64,000 nt of DNA. Origin: Celeribacter ethanolicus (lineage in GTDB: Bacteria > Pseudomonadota > Alphaproteobacteria > Rhodobacterales > Rhodobacteraceae). The DNA is taken from NCBI RefSeq assembly GCF_001550095.1, contig NZ_LRUC01000004.1, positions 1 to 64,000 on the forward strand. Direction: 5' to 3'. The first letter of the stretch is position 1, and the number at the start of each line of letters is the position of its first letter. Below are positions 63,802 through 64,000 of this stretch, in pieces. The translations under genes were made by a program, and so were the position numbers. Below the pieces are notes generated by a model, which saw only the letters and a list, made by a program, of their open reading frames with translations, ran no database searches and was not told where the DNA came from.

Positions 63802-64000
63802 ATGAGCGTGAAAGAGATTTTCGACACGATGGACTATGGCACGGCGCCCGAAAGTGCGGCGGAGGCTCTGGCCTGGCTGGTGGATGGTGGTGATCGGTTC
63901 GGGTTGTTCATTGGTGGCAAGATGACGGATCCGGGCGCGGTGTTCGAGGCGAAGAACCCGGCCACAGGCGAGGTTCTGGCGCATCTCACACAGGCGACCG
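63802..64000 (+). CDS. Aldehyde dehydrogenase, N-terminal part, cut by window edge
   Basis: The first 66 residues are visible. They include F-I-G-G-K, then F-E-A-K-N-P-A-T-G-E-V-L-A, the typical N-terminal coenzyme-domain start of aldehyde dehydrogenases. A long N-terminal lead (M-S-V-K-E-I-F-D-T-M-D-Y-G-x-A-P-E) is typical of the deoC-linked subgroup in Rhodobacteraceae. AGGGGCG is upstream of the ATG. It may oxidise acetaldehyde from the DeoC reaction. Confidence 0.85.
   Translation, partial: MSVKEIFDTMDYGTAPESAAEALAWLVDGGDRFGLFIGGKMTDPGAVFEAKNPATGEVLAHLTQAT

Overview
The window is about 63% GC and reads as a chromosomal segment of an alphaproteobacterium, most probably a Rhodobacteraceae (Roseobacter-group) member. 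This is inferred from the type I sulfide:quinone oxidoreductase with the Rhodobacter capsulatus cysteine numbering, a SqrR-type operator, a leucine leader peptide before leuA, the layout of the C-P lyase genes, and a short GAGTATTTT-type intergenic repeat. The genus cannot be named from sequence alone. Coding density is high, and nearly all long opposite-strand reading frames are high-GC shadows.

Left edge (1-1.3 kb): the 3' part of an IS1182-like transposase, a small resolvase-like relic, two 21-bp direct repeats and a tRNA-Ala(CGC). 1.3-13.9 kb: a zinc-ribbon thioredoxin; the glycine cleavage operon gcvT-gcvH-gcvP behind a tandem glycine riboswitch; a zinc-less glutamyl-tRNA synthetase; a zincin; an exported metallo-beta-lactamase-fold hydrolase; 6-phosphofructokinase II; a YegD-like Hsp70; and glutamine-dependent NAD synthetase. 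14-19.9 kb: an exported 18-unit MORN protein, sqr with its operator, the leuL-leuA leader and gene, and a glycosyltransferase-like gene. 20-26.5 kb: the rod-shape operon mreB-mreC-mreD-mrdA-rodA ending in a 2-hydroxyacid dehydrogenase. 26.5-34.4 kb: SseB-like, uracil-DNA glycosylase-like, an arsR/arsP-type pair, nhaA, a kpsT-kpsE pair without kpsM, an EF-hand protein and tRNA-Gln(TTG). 34.5-39.4 kb: a YhiI-RbbA-YhhJ type exporter. 39.6-42.6 kb: assimilatory nitrite reductase nirB-nirD behind a leader with two ANTAR-type hexaloop hairpins.

42.7-57.7 kb is the main accessory system, a complete phosphonate uptake and C-P lyase locus in several units: phnG-H-I-J-K-corA-L-N; phnM1; a 2H-phosphoesterase gene (DUF1045); phnF-phnM2; and phnC-D-E1-E2 followed by a hexapeptide acetyltransferase. 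Unusual points are a CorA-type metal channel embedded between phnK and phnL, two divergent phnM paralogues, absence of phnP with a 2H phosphoesterase as candidate substitute, Pho-box-like arrays before three units, and a set of phnF-type half-sites in the phnG/phnF intergenic region.

57.7-64 kb: an AbrB-family membrane protein, a glycosyltransferase with a partner of unknown function, rpe, and an AraC regulator followed by deoC and the start of an aldehyde dehydrogenase, probably a deoxyribose-type catabolic unit that continues past the window. No CRISPR array, rRNA operon or prophage was seen.
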